A stretch of 64,000 nucleotides of DNA from Gongronella butleri. Taxonomy: Eukaryota > Mucoromycota > Mucoromycetes > Mucorales > Cunninghamellaceae. Positions 1 through 12,725 of the stretch are shown piece by piece. The stretch lies in the NCBI GenBank assembly GCA_025201375.1, contig JAIWZP010000076.1:51886-115885 (forward strand). Direction: 5' to 3'. A program made the translations under genes and the position numbers. The notes under the pieces were generated by a model, which had not been told where the DNA came from, made no database searches, and saw only the letters and a list, made by a program, of their open reading frames with translations. Position 1 is the first letter of the stretch, and the number at the start of each line of letters is the position of its first letter.

Positions 1-2320
1 AAAAAGGGCAAAGAGCTATCCATAAATAAGGGGTGGATGATAAAGAGAGGCATCTTGACGATATAAAAGGCAGTTGCTCGAGCAAAAAAGGGCTTCCATT
101 GTGCACAAATATGATAATTGGCGGGAAAATAAAAAAGAGTGAGTGAGGCGCGTCTTGCCTTCATGCACGCGCCCTTGGGAATGGGCCAATGCGATGGGGA
201 TGTACGATTCATGCATCTATTTTTCTCGTTTTGTTTTGTCAACATACTCCATGTGAATTGGATAATAAGGGATGCAAAAAAAAGGGCCAAAATTTCTCTC
301 TTTCCCCGCCTTTTCCCCCCTTAGGAGTGCGGCCCTGGACCCCTCTTTTATTATTTGTTATGAACACAAAAGTCGAGGCAAGGAAACGGCGACGGATGGA
401 CGGAGAGTTAGCACAACCAGTCAGATTGCCTGGAAAAAAAAGGGACGAGATCAAGGAGAGCGAAGGAAATAGACAACGTGCGGCCATTTTGCAGACGCGA
501 CGTCCCAGACTTTGAGGGCGAGATCTCCGCCCTCCTTCTTCCTCCCCCCTTTTTTTTTTCCTCTAGCAAAAGGGCAACAGTGTTGTCCCGCGGCCATTGG
601 CTCCTTGACTGTGTGATCAAAGAAAGGAAATATGCAAAGGCGCAGGTTGAAAAGCTCTTATTTAGTCTGTGCGGCTGCCAATGATGGGAGGGCAACCGTC
701 TGACTGCTGGGGGGGGGGGAGGGAGGTTCCCAATATTTTTTGTTGTTGTCAAATCTTTCATCGACAAAGAAAGCAGGCGGCCAAATCAGGCAAAAACCAT
801 GCCGATTCACGCGCTTTTCTTTTCCATTTTTTTTTTTTAGCCACATCTCCTCCACCCCCCCCAAATGCCTAAAAGGCACCTTCTGATCATCCGAACCTGA
901 ACCGATCGCTAATGAAAAATCGATTTGGGCATGTGCGGTCTTGGCTTTTTTGATGCCCTTTTCTGGCTTTTTCATCGATCTTCACTTACAACACACGCGC
1001 TTCCAAACAAAAGAAAGGCCTAATTTGGCGACCGCCAGTTGGAATCCCAATTCATCCCATCATCCTCAAGAACACATCGGGCTAATCCGAAGCCTTGTTT
1101 CCAAAAAGATCGCGCACACGCGCGCAAAAATAGTAAAACGGCACTGTTTTGTACATTTGGTCATCTTGATGAATCCATTTTGCGCAAAGCATCAACGTCA
1201 TTTGTTGCTTGGACCTCTTCCGCGAAAAAGAAATAATCAAAGATGCATGCGACGGAAGCAAGTTGCGCTAATTGGGCCACGGACAACGACAGGGCCCTCA
1301 GGTTGCACGAGATTCATGCAGAAAGGCCCAGGCCTCGTGTAACCTGAGCAAACAGCAACACAAACACAGAATGTTTGCCCGTCTCGTCGGAAAGCATTTG
1401 CGTGTGCAAAGCATGAGCACATCATCCTCCATCTTCCGCCTTTTTGTCGACATTCCTAGTCACCTGTCACACCTGATCCAATGGACTCTCTCTTTCTCTC
1501 TCTCTCTAAGAACACAACGGAATGGCGTCTTTTTTCTTTGCTTGGCACGTTGCATTCTTGTTTGCAAAACACAGCGTGTCGGTTGGCTGCGCGAGCAAAC
1601 CAAAAAAAAAAAGGAGAGGGCGATCCTTCCCCCCATCATCAAAGTGCACCGTGCACGTCTCTCTTTCTCTCTGTGTGTGCGTGTCTGTCTGTCTTTTTTT
1701 TTTGGATGGGTTGGGGGGTGCTTAATGAGCCCAATTGGTCGCAAGGACGCGCTTTTTTCGATGTGTGCTCTCAAGTGTACAACAATGGGTGGAACAAATC
1801 TTTGAATGACGTCGTTTTGGAATGGTCATTTATTTTTGTCAACGCTTTGGCCGTCATCCGTCACCCTATCACGCGCACCGCGTGGCCAATGACGACACAC
1901 TTTGGCAGATTGAACCCTTCTGTCCCTAGTCGTGTGCACTTTTTGGTGCTTTTCATGCTCACCCCCCTTTTTTTTTGTGCGTGATGTGGCCTTTCCTCGC
2001 GCAACCGCGTGGTCTTTCAGATGAAATCAGTTTATTGCTGCCCCCCTTTTTTTTTTGAACGGCTGCGCCGCATACCCCTCACCGGAGTTGCCATTCATGG
2101 CAATTTGTGCCACAATTGCGTTTTGGTGCCTTTTTTACGCGGTGCAGCGCGAAGCGATGGCAAGGGCGCGATGAAACGCGATAAAAACGTGCTAATCTTG
2201 CTTGTAAAAAGCACACACCCAGGCCGAAACGCGACAAAATTGATGAAAAATGTGCATTTTATTAAAAAAAATAGTTGCCTCATTTGTAACCATGTTGCGT
2301 GCAAGTAGCGTCTCGCCAAT
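1..2320. other. Intergenic region at left edge, no supported gene
   Basis: The sequence is low in complexity, with many short A, T and C runs and a CT-rich tract near 1487-1508. The open frames on both strands are compositionally biased, lack recognisable domains, and cannot be linked by plausible splice sites. It may hold the 3' flank of the Rap-GAP gene to the right and regulatory DNA of a gene beyond the left edge, but nothing identifies either. Confidence 0.6.
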
Positions 2321-2870
2321 TCATCCGTCGCCAATGGTGGCGTCGCTCATGGCATCGGCAGACGAGCACGACGACGACCCAGAGATGGATGGCGTTGCAA
2401 GCCCCTTTTGTAATATTGTTGGTGCCAAAGAAGAGGCATTGGTATGCCTGTCGTGGCCATAGACCAGGTCCTTCCATCGATGCGTGCTGACGGAAGTCTT
2501 TAATGCACTCATCACTTGACCAGGGTCGGAAGTAAGCTGCCGCATATGCCTAAACGTGCCATTTGTCTGCATCTTGAGGCCGCGTTCGACAACATCTGCC
2601 AAGATGCCCTGCCGTGCACGGTCCAATGGCTTGGTGAATTTGGGGGACTTTAGCGCTGCGTATTCTGCATTGATCACTAGATCAAAAAAAAAGAACCAAT
2701 GAACTTTTACGCACAAAACCCTCTTTCTTGTCTCCCCCTCCCTTTTTTCCGCAAACGCTCAGGCAAAGTCCAATGGACCAGCTGATGCTTCCACCCCTTC
2801 CGTGGACACGCCTTGTCTCTTGTCTCCTGAGCGCGGTGTAAGGCATTGCCTTTGTCCGACGCACGTCCGC

Positions 2871-2920
<50 letters not shown>

Positions 2921-5579
2921 TTTTGCTAACACGTAGTTTCGCAATTTCTCCTTTCCAAAAAACACTTGGCAAGTCTTGTGCGGTCCAAAAGAAGGCACCT
3001 GCTTGACACTTGTCACCGTCACTCTAAAAGCGCGGAAGAAACGAAACAATTGAGGCCCGGAACGCGTCGCATGACCTTTTTTTTTTTTTTTGTTTTCCTT
3101 TGTTTCAGGTCGTTACCTCCAGAATGGTCGGCCACCCATCTGACCATGATGCACCACGATGAAACAATGGATGAATTGAGACTTGATTGCTGCCGGATCA
3201 AATGCCTGGTCGCCATCCAAGAAGACAATGCACACGATATCTATGAAAAAACAAATGAAACGCGGTCAATTGGGACGAGATCGACGCATGTGTGTCCTTT
3301 TTTTGCGCTTGTTTCTTACCATTTCCAATGTATCTTTTGCGCTGGATATACTGCTTGTCGCCCGAGGCAAGGGGCATTAGCGTGGCAACGTGATAGACCA
3401 CCTCGAACTTGTCATCAAGACTCGTACGATATGTGTAATCGCCCGACGCATTATCTGTTTTAACAAAAAAGAAAAACTTGAGTCCATTGTCGTCGTTTTC
3501 TCAGCGGAGGCGGACGTTACTTTTGGTATCGAGTCCGGCGGCCCAGCCGTCGTAACCCTTTAATGCGACTTTGGTGCCCAAACACTCAAGAAACTCGGCA
3601 AACGATGCCGGGTGATGCTTGTTGGAGAACCATTGCTCCTCATTGTACTGGCCATCAGGGATATAAAGCATGCCCACCTTGAAACGCGTCAAAATCTGGA
3701 AAAATCAATAAACAAAGGGTGTATTAGCCTCCATTAAATGTGATTACGAATGACAATTCCATTTTTTTTTACCAGGTCTTGATCGAGGAGGATCAGGTCA
3801 CGTTCGATGTCTCCATGGACCATATGTTTGTGATAGATTTCGGTGAGGTGTTGCGGGCTTTGCAAGTGCCAATGGTGCATGGCCGTGATAGCATGGCGCC
3901 ATTCTCTTGTGTGTGGCATAGCTTGGGTGTGCAGCCAGTCGCGGCAATCGTGTGTCAATCCGGCGTGTCTTAGGATGCATTGATACGCGCCCATTGCGTC
4001 GACCCAGCGCATGGTCAGTACGACCGGCTGGTGCAGATGCTGCTGCGCATCGACGTAGCCCATCAGCGTCATGTATGGCGCGCCGACAAACGCGTCTTGG
4101 AACCACGCGGCGGACGCGTCGCGGTGGTCAACCGCCAAGGCCATGTCGTCGTTGTCGTCGGCCAATTCATCATCCAACAGCATGTCGTTGTGGTTGCCCC
4201 CAGTCTCGGCGTCGTACGCGTGCTCGGGATCGTCATATTCCACCCAGTACGCGTCATTGGCCACAACAGATGCCAATCCACCGTGACATGCCACGAGGCC
4301 TTGGTACACGATCGTCTTGAATTGATGCACCTATAAGAAAAAAAAAAGTCAAGAAATAAGCCAAGAGCCGGGAAATACGGTGAAAAATATTGATCGAAAT
4401 CGTTACCAATTGGCGCAATCCATCGGTCGAATGATCCCAATGCTGGCGTTCGAGGGCAAACAGTTGATCGCGCATACCGGCTGCGCGGTCAAAGCGGTGC
4501 AGTAGCTGCTTTGCCTGCTGGAGCAATCTGCGCAGCGACATGTACCCCCATTCGAGCCATCCAGCGGCCTGTGTGGTGGTGCTGCGCGCATCCATCTGTG
4601 CAAGCATCCATGTACACTCTTCCAGGACACGCCGCACATGCACTGTCGTCGAATCAAGAACAGACTCGGCCTGCTCAAGCTCAAACCGCGCAGACGGCTC
4701 AATCGCCGACTAGATCAAAAAAGAAATTGGAAAGCGGATGAGCCATGTTATTTTTTTATTTTTTTATTTTTTTTCTTTCTTTTTTATTTTTTATTTTTTA
4801 TTTTTTACCTGCATGGGGGACAGAATGATGGATGAGGACGCCATGGCGTGCCATTCTGGCCATTCTTTGGCGACATCATGCGGATCCTCGTCGATGCATG
4901 TGCCCAAGAGCAATTGGCCCACTTGATGGTGGGTTTGATCGGATGCTGCCGAGTACAACGATGCTGAGCGGTGTAATTGGGTGGCGGCCGAGTTGCTTTC
5001 GTCGTTCAGGGGCTCAGCAAGACCAGACACGGGCGGCAAACACGGAATAGGCGGCTTTTTGGCGGCATTGATGCCGTTTTCAGGCATATCGGTGTCCTCA
5101 AATGCAAATGGCGCGTGCTGGTACGACGACGACGATGACGACACGGATGGCATTGGGTGGATTGCGGCAGTCGTGGTGGTCGGTGCCATGGAGGATGCAC
5201 TTGATGCGCATGTGCCCGAGGAAGAAGTGGAAGATGGCGACGACGATGAGAAAAACGAGGATAAAAAGTGCGTGATGGTGTGTGGCGACCGCGGTGAATT
5301 CGGATGGACCAAGCTGGATTTGCTGAATTTGCGTGTGCGCAGCGACGGAAGCGAATAAAGGCCAAGGCTGCGCTTTGCCTTTTCATAGAGGGGCTGTTTT
5401 GTGCTTGGTGGTGGCGACGGCAATGGGTATCTATCGAGCGACGGCGGCGCCAAGGGCAACGTGTCCACGGGCGGCAGTGCAAACGACACACACGTCGACG
5501 CCGGCGCAGACCGTGTGCTGGTGGACGGGACAGGCGCAACGCCCGCCACGTCTCTCAAATTGGAGCAAGACGTCGTCAT
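2321..5579 (-). CDS. Rap/Ran-GAP domain protein (GTPase-activating protein), 8 exons
   Basis: Exons in coding order are 5579-4809, 4709-4407, 4330-3773, 3695-3521, 3454-3320, 3240-3117, 3023-2920 and 2676-2321. The phases are consistent and give about 841 aa. The Ser/Pro-rich N-terminus (about 1-250) looks disordered. Residues about 545-737 match the Rap/Ran-GAP catalytic fold: FKVGMLYIPDGQ, FEVVYHVATLMP, QRKRYIGNDIVCIVF, IKSQFIHCFIVV, VPSFGP and VINAEYAALKSPKF follow each other in family order. Asn647 in IGNDIV is in the place of the Rap1GAP catalytic asparagine thumb, so activity is likely. The family stimulates GTP hydrolysis by Rap- or Rheb-type small GTPases; the exact target cannot be told. 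The last intron (2919-2677) carries a homopolymer of about 43 bases. The start is the first ATG after a pyrimidine-rich leader, which is open in frame, so a longer N-terminus is possible. Confidence 0.85.
2875..2917. repeat. Homopolymer tract (T43 on plus strand) inside a Rap-GAP intron
   Basis: This pure T run lies inside the last intron of the Rap-GAP gene, directly after the splice donor, and reads as poly(A) in the transcript. It is one of the longest homopolymers in the window and may vary in length. Confidence 0.9.
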
Positions 5580-6200
5580 GTCCAACAGAGCATAAGAAAG
5601 TGGAAATAAACGGGATAAAAGAAATAAAAAAAAAAGAAGAAAAAAAGGAGGTGACAAAACGACAAGAGAAAAATGGAAAAAAAAAAAAAAAAAAAAAGGA
5701 AAAGGCATCTAAAAGATGGCGTGGTGGTGCCTTTTTTTTTTTCCTTCCTTTCTTTGGCCCGCCCGGTCGGGGTTTGAACGATCCATGCGTTTCGTCGCAT
5801 GGTGCTGGGCGCACAGGCTTTGCCAGGCAAGCCTTGTGCACCACAGAACGCACGCACGGCTGTGACACGTTTGGAACCTCCATTGTTCATCCTCCCTTCC
5901 CGCCTCATAATAAATAAATAAACAAGCAGAAGCAGCACCGAAACAACAATAAAAGAAATAGCAGAGGATGGCGTCTGAGCGCGAGATCGACGCGTCAGGC
6001 CGCAGCGCGGCGCTCATGTGCCTCAAAAACACGCGAAACGTGTCATTTCTGCGAATTGGTAAGGGGCTCCCACCCTTTTACTATTGTTACACAAGTTGCC
6101 CACCTCCACACTGGCCACGGGATCATGTAAAAAAAAAAAAAAAAGAAGAAATAGTAACAGGCATGCACACACTTTATTTCAAAAGGGCACGTGGAAGAAG

Positions 6201-6234
<34 letters not shown>

Positions 6235-6355
6235 TGGATGCAAAAATAACGACGCTTTGCAAATGGAATGGGGCAAATGTATTCATTCAGACGAATCATG
6301 TTGCAAAAAAAAAAGGGAGGGGGATCAAAAGAAAACAAAGGGGGGAAGCGCTCCA
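5580..6355. other. Intergenic: Rap-GAP promoter and kinase 3' flank
   Basis: This lies between two minus-strand genes in tandem. It contains A-rich runs, including A32 at 6201-6232, and several AT-rich stretches near 5908-5960. I see no RNA gene or coding exon. Confidence 0.6.
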
Positions 6356-6525
6356 TCACTGCATCAACGAGCCTTGGGATTGGCCAAACGACGTGGACAT
6401 GGATTGCGTGCAATTGAGCGAGCTATGCAAGTATTTTTCAATGAGCTTTGCCGAGGCTTCGCCTAGGTTGCCGACGCGTGATTCCAGCAAGTCGCGGTCT
6501 TGGTGCATCCATGGATGCGACTAGC

Positions 6526-6560
<35 letters not shown>

Positions 6561-6591
6561 GTGTCAATTGGGGATTTCCACGCCATCAATG

Positions 6592-6630
<39 letters not shown>

Positions 6631-8356
6631 TGACAATTGTCCAGAGTGATCCGTTGCGTGGGATCCACGGTCAGAATCACATCAATCAAGTTGCGCGCTG
6701 CAAAAAATAAAAATAAAAAATAAATAAATAGAAGGAATTGAGCCAAATGCGTCTTTTTTTTCTTCGTTCTTCTTTTTGTTTTTGGGCATTTTACCTTCTT
6801 CATGGACAAAGTCCCAAGGCGAATTGCGTGGGTAGGTATATAAGCCGCGTTTGATTTGCTCGCGCAGGGAAGGAGAGCCTTCATCTACATCATGAGAGGG
6901 CGCCGTGAGCGAGGCGACGTTGCTTAGCCACGGCGCGTCTTTACCACTAAAGGGAGGGAAGCCGCACAGGCAAATGTACAACATCACGCCCAGACTCCAC
7001 ACATCGCACGGCTTGCTGTAGCCTCGAATCCCCGTCGGATCAAGCACCTCGGGCGCAACATAGTTCGGTGTCCCGCATTGGCTGTCCAGGAGCTCGGACC
7101 GGTACACCGTCTTGGCAAGCCCAAAGTCCGTGATCTTGACGTGCAGACGGCTCTTGTCCACCATCAGCACTGCGACAATAATAAAAAAAAAAAAAAAAAC
7201 AGAAGAGGCGCGTCAGAACCAAAATTGCAAAAAATACACCCAATCGCCTTTATCTCGCACCACAAAGGGGAAAGACACTTACCATTCTCAGGCTTGAGGT
7301 CCCTGTGGACAATGTTGCGATGGTGAAGAAACTAGAAAAAAGAAAACAGATCCGTCAATTTCGCAATTTTGGCATCAGACGCGCCTGACGCGTCCCTTTT
7401 TTCATGATGGCGCCTTTACCTGTGTACCGGCAAAGAGTTGGTAAAAGATGAAGCGCGTTTCCTCCTCGGACAGGAACTTGCGCTCCGTGACGAATTCAAA
7501 CAAATCCTTGTCCTTGGCACTTTTTAAATAAAATCAGCGTTGGCACACGTTCCAAGGAGGAGTCATCCTGCGTGACTTACTATTCCAGGACGACAAAAAT
7601 GTGCTTGGCCTCGTCAAACACCTTGTCGATCTTGATCACGTTGGGCTGATCCATGCAAAAAAGAAAGAAAAAAAAAGAAAATGAGACCCCATTGAGCCAC
7701 GACACCGCGGCTATGCCTTACGTGTGCTTCCAGAGACATGAGGATGCTGATTTCCTGCACGAGCGACCGGAGCAAGCGCGGCTTTCTTGCGAATTTTGAC
7801 TTGTTCAGCGCCTTGACGGCCACATACGACCGCTCGGCCTCTGGCACCGCCATTTCGCGACGCGGATACGCTTGGAACACCGTGGCAAAGTTGCCTTCCC
7901 CAAGCTTATCGCGCATGCGAAACACCTCATTGAATGCCTTGGCCTCGAATTTGGGCGGGAAGATGATGCGGTAGACTATCAATTAAAAAAAAATTAAAAA
8001 AAAAAATAAGAAACCTGGAAAAAAACGAGTAAAAGTTGGCCTTACACAGGTGATGTGGATTATCGTCATCGAGCATGTTGCGACGATACAGCTGGATGCG
8101 GTCGCCAGAGTTGAGCAAGACGCGATGTTCGCGACCAATCTTCTCACCATTGACAAATGTGCCGTTTGTGCTTAAATCCTCGAGATAGACGGAAAATTCT
8201 CGCCTGTGGTAGTGGCCGCTGTGTTGATCCATCGACGGGCGGCCGTTCATTACCAGATAGATATGGCAATGGCGCGCACTGATCTCAAGGCGCTGGAATC
8301 TAAGATAAAAATGTAAAAAATGAACCAATTAGACACTTTTTTTTTTCTTTTGTGAG

Positions 8357-8387
<31 letters not shown>

Positions 8388-8913
8388 ACCTGAAATCACA
8401 CTCGTCGGCGCGTCCAAAGAGATAGCCCGTGCGAATTTCTTCTGCGCCTTGTCTTGTAAGATAATGGCTCTTGTATCTTGGGCTGAGGCTCTGAAGGAAT
8501 GCCCAAGCATCCGGGTTCTCGTCCCAGCTGGGCAATGTGCACTCGAATTTGCCATTTTGCTGCTGTGCGTCACGTTCGCTGTCGTCGCCGTCGTCGTCAT
8601 TGGTGTCTTCGGCGTCCAAGTCGTCGATATGAAGCGAGCTGATACCATTGGCGTCGTCGTCGACGCCGTCGCTATCGTCGGCGTGAAACCCCAGCGACCC
8701 GCGCACCGTGCGCGAGTGCTTGCGCTCGAGCTGCTCCGAGTGGTCTAGCGGCCGTTTGCCGCGTTTGCACGACGCCGACGGACTGACCACCACCGTCGTC
8801 TCGTTGCTGGCGTCGCACGAAAAATACTCGCTCGCTGCCGGCGTCGCCAGCGTGTCCGTCGATAATTCAGACGGCTGCAGAACTGTCTTGGCCGGTGGTT
8901 GGGAACCTAGCAT
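6356..8913 (-). CDS. CHK2: CHK2/Cds1-like checkpoint kinase (FHA + Ser/Thr kinase), 9 exons
   Basis: Exons in coding order are 8913-8390, 8299-8046, 7975-7722, 7645-7581, 7519-7420, 7331-7283, 7169-6795, 6697-6630 and 6520-6356, giving about 617 aa. The acidic N-terminus leads into an FHA domain (about 160-255) with GYLFGR, SARHCHIYL and LSTNGTFVNGEKIG, which bind phosphothreonine. The kinase domain follows: glycine loop GEGNFATV (285-292), VAVK (Lys314), HRDLKPEN (Asp410), DFGLAK (Asp430), GTPNYVAPE and a terminal SHPWM. This FHA-then-kinase order is that of CHK2/Rad53/Cds1 DNA-damage and replication checkpoint kinases, which act in the nucleus downstream of ATM/ATR. It has one FHA domain, like Cds1 and CHK2 and unlike Rad53. 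The tail after the kinase is short, about 50 residues, and holds a few SQ/TQ sites. Identity is firm; which orthologue is inference. Confidence 0.93.
6521..6629 (-). repeat. Intron with poly(A) at 5' end and poly(T) at 3' end
   Basis: In the coding sense this kinase intron begins GT followed by about 35 A. A loop of roughly 35 bases follows, then about 31 T, then GGCTAG at the acceptor. The two tracts are complementary and could fold the intron into a long hairpin that brings donor and acceptor together. Confidence 0.85.
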
Positions 8914-9639
8914 GGAGACAAAAACAACAAAAACAAAACGAAAATAAAAAAATAAAAAAAAGCAAAAGAAAAAGGGCAAAAAAAAAATGGCAAAAAAAGG
9001 GGGACGAGTCAAAAAAAATAAAATAAAAACAGACGCCGCCCAGCCAACAAAGGCCGCACGCTCATTGGCCGGCCTTTGAATCGCTCACAAGACCAATTTC
9101 ATGCCACCCACGCGTTCAAGTTTTGTCAAATGAGGCGAAAAAAAAAAAAAAAAAAAAAAAAAACCTCCATTTTTTTTTCTCAATGGCTTGTTGCACGCGA
9201 CCCACGAGCCGCACTATGCTTGTCACTTGTTTGCTTGCCATTGAGGCTTGACAGCAGGGGCCCTGCACTGTGCCAATTGCCCCCCAATAGAAGCCATGTG
9301 CCTCAAAAAGACGGCACTGTGTGCCGCTTACTCGCCTTTCTTGCTATAACCGACTCGGGTGCTGCACAGCCGCGAACCGCAAGATCACCTTCATTTTTTG
9401 CTTCATTTCCATAATGTCAGGGGAGCAGACATCAAGCTCAATGGCATGAAATGGCACGAAATGGCCCTTTTTCTTGCCTTTTTTTTTTTTTTGCTTCCCG
9501 GAAGGGCATACCCCCTTTTTTTGCGATTTGAACCGGCGCATTGGATGCTTTTTTACTTTTTTTTTTCTTCTTTTACTTTTTGCCTTGCCCACCCCTTTCT
9601 TTATATTTTTGCACTCATTTCTCTTTCATCTCGGCGACT
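8914..9639. promoter_or_regulatory. Divergent promoter region between CHK2-like kinase and POM33
   Basis: This 726-bp region separates two divergently transcribed genes. It contains CCAAT-type sequences near 9062 and 9095 and an ACGCGT hexamer at 9110-9115, but this hexamer is common across the window, so cell-cycle control through it is not supported. An A-rich tract at about 9139-9163 and a T tract near 9480-9492 flank the centre. No TATA box is obvious. Confidence 0.45.
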
Positions 9640-10698
9640 ATGGAACCAACAGGCACATGGACAGATAAAGTCAAGGCACTTCTGCAGGTAACAAGCGAAA
9701 AAGATCGACGTGCGCCATAGTTGCTTATTTTCGCCTCGTTTCTCGCCGGTCTCCAGCACCTTCAATTTTACTGGTGGGGTGGACACGTGTATTTTGCCGT
9801 GAACAGCGTGTTGTATCTGCTTTCCCTCGTTCGTTTCCACTCCATACCTGCCTATTATTACCACGCGTACGTCGGCGCCTTGGTCTCCTACGGCATTGTC
9901 GGGTACAACTCGACAAAGGTAAGCAAAAGTCCCAGTTTCGCTTTTTTTTTTCTTTTTTTTTCTTGCGCTGACGCGTGACTTTTAGTTCTCGGACAGCAAG
10001 TGGTGGAACAGCTTGGTGCGCAATGAGAACGTGCAATATCTGGTGCTCGCCTTTTATTGGTATTCCTACACGCCAATTGCAGGTAAGACGCGTTTTTTTG
10101 CGTTTTTTGGGGAGAAAGAGGGACTAATGGACGAGGACTTTTTTTTTTGTTCTAGTGACCCTGATACCCTACCTTGTGTTCTCATTGTTCCACATCCTGG
10201 GCTACATCCAGAGTGTGTTGCTACCGACGTTTTTCTCAAAGGAGACAAATCCCAAGGTGCACGAATATGGCGAAATCCTCAAAACCCACACGGAAAAATA
10301 CCACGAGCTGGCCATGCAAATCGCGTCCTACACCGACGTCATGCTAATCTTCCCCCGCCTGCTGCTCGGTGTCCTCTTGTACGACCAACACGAAAAAAAG
10401 CCAAAAAAAAAAAGCTCATTCCCCCCCCCCTTTTTTTTTTTATAGGTTGCAAACGTCGCTGCTTGCCTTTATTGTGTTTTTCCTGTTTGTGCGTCTACGC
10501 TACTACGTGTCGCCATACACGCAGCTGGCGATTCGCCAGTCCATCAACATGTTGGATCAGTGGTTACTGCCGACGGGCCAGAATTCGCCGCCACCTTCCC
10601 AATGGCACGCATACGTGTTTAACGGGTACGCCTGGCTGCGTGGCATACTCGAACACGCGTTCACCTTCCCGTCCATCCCCCAGGAAAAGCTTTCGTAG
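9640..10698 (+). CDS. POM33: Pom33/TMEM33/Tts1-family membrane nucleoporin, 5 exons
   Basis: Exons are 9640-9687, 9757-9918, 9986-10082, 10156-10378 and 10446-10698, giving about 260 aa, close to the usual length. Family features appear in order: QHLQFYWWGGHV with a first membrane segment, AYYYHAYVGALVSYGIV, the signature RNENVQYLVLAFYWY, then TLIPYLVFSLFHILGYI and a last hydrophobic stretch SLLAFIVFFLFVRLRYYVSP. Members sit in the ER and nuclear envelope, shape ER tubules and sheets, and help build and distribute nuclear pores through amphipathic C-terminal helices. Exon 1 is only 16 codons; its ATG follows a CT-rich leader and joins in frame. All introns are 67-74 nt. It shares an upstream region with the checkpoint kinase, with no evident functional link. 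Confidence 0.9.
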
Positions 10699-11929
10699 AC
10701 GGCTCAATTCCTTGATTTTCATCTTTTTGTTGTAAACTCTTGTGTTCTCCCCCCCTTCTCCTCCTATTTGCTTGCCCCCTCCTCAGCATTTTATTTGTTG
10801 TATTTCATAATGAAAAAGAGACGCAATGATGTCATTTAAGCGTGTCTGTCTTGGTTGTGCGTCAAATTACTCAAAACGTGCCATGTTGATGCAGAAGGCG
10901 CATCAATTTGGCCATTTCTTGGCTGCTTTCGTTTATGAGTGCCGATCGACCTTTGCTCTATTCAATTTTGATCGCGATCGAGTCGGTCGATCGGAAAAAT
11001 GCTTGACCGATTGGGCCAAGTTGGGCCGGGGGCAATTTCATGCAAGCCTGTACAGCGCGCGCATGACGCGTCGGATCTTGACCAAGCGCGTCATCCATGC
11101 TGCCAACATGGCAGCCAACTGTTGTGCAAAAGTCAGGGCGAAAGGCTCGGTAGATCATGGTGCGTGAGACAACATACCCTTGAAACCCACGCGTTTTGGC
11201 GATTTCGAGCCCACAGCCGACTCTTAATCTTTTCAAATTTGCATCACGACCTGTGTACGCATTTGTAGCAACTTTCGTGTCGTTTGTATCGCGTGTCATG
11301 CTACCAATTTCAAGAGGACAATCAGAAGAAAATGAAAAATCAATGTTTTTGATCTTTTCTTGACAACGATCTCATCAATCTCCCGTGTCATGGTATTGCG
11401 AAGCGACCAGGAAGATCCTCACATGATACTCAGTGCGCCTCAGGCGAATCTGATCAAGCAACTTTGAGCAAAAATGGTCCAATAAGCTTTAAAATAGCAT
11501 CAATTCGACGTTTTTCGTACAAGTAGCTGCCCCATCTTTTTCAAAATTGGGTGCATTGTCCGTAGAGCGAAGCAATGCAGGAAAAGCGCTAGTGGTCCAA
11601 GAGGATTCTGCCGCGATTTCGTTGCGTTACCCATAAAAAACTATATTTAGCTCTGATTTCAATTCGCATCGCTATGATAGATGTTACTAGAAGGAATAAA
11701 TGAAAACTTGGCATCGTGGATCGCTCGTGTGAGCCCGCCTTCAGATTCAAATCTGGGTTCATCTGAAAAAGTATCTATCATGGAGCTTTATAATGGGATT
11801 GGTTTTTATGGAAAATCAATTGTTAGACACTAGCCAGACAGGCACAGCGACGATCCGAAATGCATTGCAACGCAAACTAGCCAGCTAGAAACCAGCGAGG
11901 AGTGCTACTTTTACCCATCAAAAGTGTCT

Positions 11930-12725
11930 TGGGGACAAGGCACAAGCATATCAAATTTTAGTCGTGGCGAGCGCTCAAACCAATTGGAAAAACCAAGTCT
12001 CCGAATCGCGTCAAACTTGCACACAAGAGAGACTGCATAGCAAAACCACGGAAAACGTACAAAACAAGCGAGGCCTAATTGTGCGTTGACGAGCAATGAG
12101 CGATTTTCGTTTAAATTTTGCACGCGATTTGCACGGGAAGAACGCGTGATAGTTGCTGTACTGACGCGTCGACCAGCAAGACATGCTCCAGATGCATGAA
12201 TTTGACGCAGACAACGCGCGGATATCACCACGTTTGACGCGGTTTTTCACGCGTCGAAAATCACTATAAAAAGAGTCTTCGCATAAAAGCCAGCCGGAAA
12301 TCATTTTTTCCATTGATCACGAATATCCACGTATGCAGCAAGCAGCGCTCTTTTTGATGGTACTTGTTTCCGGACGCTGCAGTCAATTCACGTTGAGTTT
12401 GCCTTGCAGCAAAATTTAGAGGCAAATTCCAGTTTGCGCGAAAACTAGTCGATGGATCGTTGTGTTTTATTGCATTTCTGTCGGTGAAAGAGGTGCATTT
12501 GACGTGTGGTTGAATGGCACAGCAATCTTAGGGCCTAAAGTTGCCCATTTTCAAATCCACGACTGGACCCCTTGGAAAATCCGTGGTTTTTGAAAATCGT
12601 CATTGCGCTCCACCTGGTGGTTACAAAGGTGCAAGAACGGGCTCATTCGCAACGAGAACGCTTTGAATCTTCGATTCAAGTTGTGTGCTTCGATGCAAGC
12701 TGCCATTTTTATTGGAAAGCGATTA
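11930..12725 (-). repeat. Dispersed repeat family R, copy 1 (minus orientation)
   Basis: Read on the minus strand, 12720-12490 carries GATTTTCCAAGGGGTCCAGT, then a CCATTCAACCACACG-like box and CACCGACAGAAA. The region 12300-12000 carries a bipartite block ending near GCAAGTTTGACGCGATTC. The same blocks in the same order occur at 26.3-27.0, 41.5-42.1 and 51.5-52.2 kb. Copies are diverged, lack a long frame and show no clear terminal repeats, so the element type is unknown. Confidence 0.7.

Noticed and set aside
2760..2873. Possible extra exon inside the last Rap-GAP intron
   Set aside because: Read after the poly(A) tract it meets a stop, whereas joining exon 7 directly to 2676 restores VINAEYAALKSPKF, the conserved end of the domain.
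4738..4926. Hydrophobic Phe/Tyr-rich plus-strand frames over T-runs, here and at many other T tracts
   Set aside because: They are translations of homopolymer-rich introns and leaders, with no conserved sequence.
5755..5830. GTTCAAACCCC on the minus strand, like a tRNA T loop
   Set aside because: No pairing T stem and no cloverleaf could be drawn.
9500..9545. GGTTCAAATC on the minus strand, like a tRNA B box
   Set aside because: The flanking bases cannot form the T-arm stem, and no A box or acceptor stem is found at the right distance.
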